Source: Bacteroidales bacterium UBA6244 (GTDB lineage: Bacteria > Bacteroidota > Bacteroidia > Bacteroidales > F082). From it: DNA of 24,623 bases. The translations under genes were made by a program, and so were the position numbers. Where the stretch lies: the NCBI GenBank assembly GCA_002440885.1, contig DJVY01000035.1, forward strand, positions 1-24,623, written 5' to 3'. Position 1 is the first letter of the stretch; each line of letters begins with the position of its first letter. Shown here one piece after another: positions 22,570 to 24,623 of the stretch. The notes below the pieces were generated by a model, which saw only the letters and a program-made list of their open reading frames with translations, was not told the origin of the DNA and made no database searches.

Positions 22570-24623
22570 TTATTTCCTGATCAGTATTTTGCCGGTATAA
22601 ACTTCACGACCCGAAATTAACTGAATGGAATAGATCCCTTCGGGCAAACTCCCGAGATTCAGACTATACTGACAATCATCAGGCTGACAGATGTCTCCTA
22701 AACTGCTGAAAACCAGTTTTCCGTAAATTGAGAAAATGTTGATGTTCCAGGCACTATTCGCCGAAGGCAGCTCAAAAGTAAACTGACCATCATTTGGATT
22801 TGGATAGAGGAGAAGAGTCCGGCTTTGGCTTTCAGGAATAAAGTCAGGGTTGATGAAGGTGATATCGACTTTGCCCACACTTGTACATCCGTTAATTGTG
22901 GCGATTACCCGGTATTCATAGGTTCCGTGAGGGAAGTCGACACCAAAAACGGTGATGGAGCGTAAGTTAGATCCTGTTGACCAGTAGTAACTGTCGAATC
23001 CTTCGCCGGCATCGAGAATTTTTTGCTCATCAGGGAACAAGGTGTCGGCCGGACCAAGATTAATGGGCTGGTTTCCTCCGTAAACTGTTGTGACCACAGT
23101 GTCGAACCCTGTACATTCATATACATTTGTTAAAGCATAAACCACGGAATGAACTCCGGGACCTGCTTCCTGCGGGTCGAACAGATCGTCGGAAACCCCT
23201 GGTCCAGTGTAAACACCACCTGTGGGCTGACCAATTAAGGTGACAGCCGGATCGTTTTCGCAATAAGCTGAGAAAAGCCCTGAGAGCTTCACCACCGGCG
23301 TGGGGAGCGTAAACAATTCCAAAGAGTCTGTCGACGAACATCCCTGATCAGTTGTTCCTGTCAGAAACACCCAGGTAGTATCTCTTACCGTCATTAAAAG
23401 CTGCTGACTGGTGTCTCCTGATGGCAACCAAAGATAGGCGTCTGCTCCTTCGCCAATTAGGACGATTTCAGTGCCTTCGCACACTATGGCTGTGTCGAAC
23501 AGGATTTGTGTAGCTGCTGCCGGAAGAATTGAAATGGTAACATTAGTGTCGGCAAAACAAAGTGACTCACCAAAGCCAGATCCTGCGGCGTAGGTCGTTG
23601 TGTCAGTGGGGGCTACCTTGAGTGTTGATTCATATGAGATGGTATCGCCTGCAATAGCCCAGAAAAACAAATCGCCTCCCGTAATTGTCAGTACGATACT
23701 GTCGCCGCTGCAAATTGAAGTGTCGGCGGTGATGGTGAGTTCAGGAACAGGGAGTATGTTTAAGAAAATACTGTCTGTCGCCAGACATCCATCGTTAGTT
23801 TGACCAGTCAAATAAACAAAATCGGAAACAGAAGGGCGAACCAGGTTTAGTTCATTCACCGTTGTGGTAGAGTCAGTTCCATTGTAAATCCACGTAAAAG
23901 TCGAAATACTTGTGGAGGCCGAAACGGAGAGCAGTACATCATCACCCTGACAAACAAGCGCTGTGTCATGCTGAAAATCGACAATGGCCAAGGGGTAAAC
24001 CCTGATCTGGATGGAGTCTTCAGCCATACAGCCAAAAGCGCTCCAAACACTCACTGAATACCAGTAAATTGTATCGCTTCCCGGTGGTGAAACCTGGATA
24101 GATTGTGTGGTATCGCCGGTACTCCACAAGTAGGATTCAATGCCGAAGCCCTGAACTTCGAGTGTTATGGTATTTCCCGGACAAATGGCCGTATCTCCGG
24201 TAATGGTGTCAATAACAGGTAAATCGGCCACATAGATATAAATGGTATCCGAAGAGGTGCAATTGTATGAATTGGTAACATCCAGATAATAAAGTGTGTC
24301 TGTTGTCGCCATGAGTGTGATAGACTGGGTGTCCTCACCTGTACTCCATAAATACGCGTAAGTCTCGCCTTCGGGGGGATTCGGGCCATTCAGCGTAAGA
24401 CTTTGACCTGAGCACAAGGTGGTGTCGTTCCCGATATTCACGATTACTGAGGGCAAAACATTGATCACGATACTATCGGAAGCGGTGTTACCAAAATTGT
24501 CTTCTACCGTAAGTTTGTATTGGGTGGTGTCAATCGGGCAAGCCACAATAGATTGGGCGGAAGAGTAGAGTGTATCCGCAACAATCCACTCGTAAGTTGC
24601 CATGTCATCAGGTCCTGATAAGG
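22570..24623 (-). CDS. Giant Ig-like-repeat surface protein with T9SS type A sorting domain (C-terminal part)
   Basis: Partial: the frame stays open through the window edge at 24623, so the ATG at 24603 is internal and about 684 residues are visible. Most of it is a tandem series of Ig/PKD-like domains of about 80-90 residues. Each begins near D-T-x-I/L-C-x-G, has a central YLWSTGDTTQSI-type strand, and closes with a second cysteine before S/T-D-S-I; the cysteine pair in each domain could form a disulfide. A GVYTGPGVSDDLFDP loop occurs in the last repeat region. The C-terminal ~75 residues are a clear T9SS type A sorting domain: YPNPNDGQFTF, IFSIYGKLVFS, LPEGIYSIQL, ending KILIRK. Such proteins act as surface adhesins or gliding or biofilm components; the head domain lies outside the window. 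Confidence 0.93.
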   Translation of the reverse strand, partial: LSGPDDMATYEWIVADTLYSSAQSIVACPIDTTQYKLTVEDNFGNTASDSIVINVLPSVIVNIGNDTTLCSGQSLTLNGPNPPEGETYAYLWSTGEDTQSITLMATTDTLYYLDVTNSYNCTSSDTIYIYVADLPVIDTITGDTAICPGNTITLEVQGFGIESYLWSTGDTTQSIQVSPPGSDTIYWYSVSVWSAFGCMAEDSIQIRVYPLAIVDFQHDTALVCQGDDVLLSVSASTSISTFTWIYNGTDSTTTVNELNLVRPSVSDFVYLTGQTNDGCLATDSIFLNILPVPELTITADTSICSGDSIVLTITGGDLFFWAIAGDTISYESTLKVAPTDTTTYAAGSGFGESLCFADTNVTISILPAAATQILFDTAIVCEGTEIVLIGEGADAYLWLPSGDTSQQLLMTVRDTTWVFLTGTTDQGCSSTDSLELFTLPTPVVKLSGLFSAYCENDPAVTLIGQPTGGVYTGPGVSDDLFDPQEAGPGVHSVVYALTNVYECTGFDTVVTTVYGGNQPINLGPADTLFPDEQKILDAGEGFDSYYWSTGSNLRSITVFGVDFPHGTYEYRVIATINGCTSVGKVDITFINPDFIPESQSRTLLLYPNPNDGQFTFELPSANSAWNINIFSIYGKLVFSSLGDICQPDDCQYSLNLGSLPEGIYSIQLISGREVYTGKILIRK

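Overview
The window comes from a Bacteroidota genome, probably class Bacteroidia; I cannot place it more finely. Four signs support this. Twelve gene starts are preceded by the phylum's TAnnTTTG -7 box, usually 10-40 nt upstream. Two proteins carry type IX secretion C-terminal sorting domains. A TonB receptor has an N-terminal carboxypeptidase-like domain. IspG is of the three-domain type. Leaders lack Shine-Dalgarno sequences. I see no prophage, insertion sequence, CRISPR array or rRNA.

Layout. 1-269: palindromic intergenic repeats. 270-3745 (-): a two-gene operon of exported proteins, an unknown protein followed by a large leucine-rich-repeat (LRR) protein. 3770-4420: about 650 nt without genes, holding REP-like hairpins. 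4494-6618 (+): an RprX/RprY-like sensor kinase and OmpR-family regulator, with four TTAA boxes spaced exactly 10 bp apart just upstream. 6644-7522 (-): a secreted T9SS protein, divergent from 7706-9808 (+), a LytS-type kinase with an FG-GAP-like sensor domain. 9843-10066: nested repeats. 10093-10179 (-): a tRNA-Gly(CCC) whose D-loop holds an extra hairpin. 10226-11794 (-): ispG with a shortened middle domain. 11931-12615 (+): a DUF302 protein behind a long structured leader. 12612-14370 (-): two envelope proteins. 14555-16933 (-): a TonB-dependent receptor with a strong terminator. 17127-18050 (+): an MscS-type channel, convergent with 18067-19335 (-), a CNNM/CBS/CorC membrane protein. 19336-19866: inverted octamer minisatellites. 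19867-20421 (-): a thioredoxin-fold protein. 20522-21538 (+): a family 9 glycosyltransferase. 21533-22507 (-): a PfkB-family, adenosine-kinase-like enzyme. 22570-24623 (-): the C-terminal part of a giant Ig-like-repeat T9SS surface protein, cut by the window edge.

How they fit together. Most of the window is envelope biology (secreted, outer-membrane and signalling proteins) mixed with housekeeping genes (ispG, tRNA, kinase, glycosyltransferase). The best candidate for an undescribed regulatory link is the 10-bp-phased box set. The same four-box array, alignable without gaps at 25 of 38 positions and at nearly the same distance from the -7 box (27 and 28 nt), lies before the sensor kinase gene and before the outer-membrane-type gene at 13378-14370. 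This suggests an autoregulated two-component system with at least one local target. The other notable items are the tRNA D-loop insertion, the triplicated WWN-LRR protein and the structured DUF302 leader.
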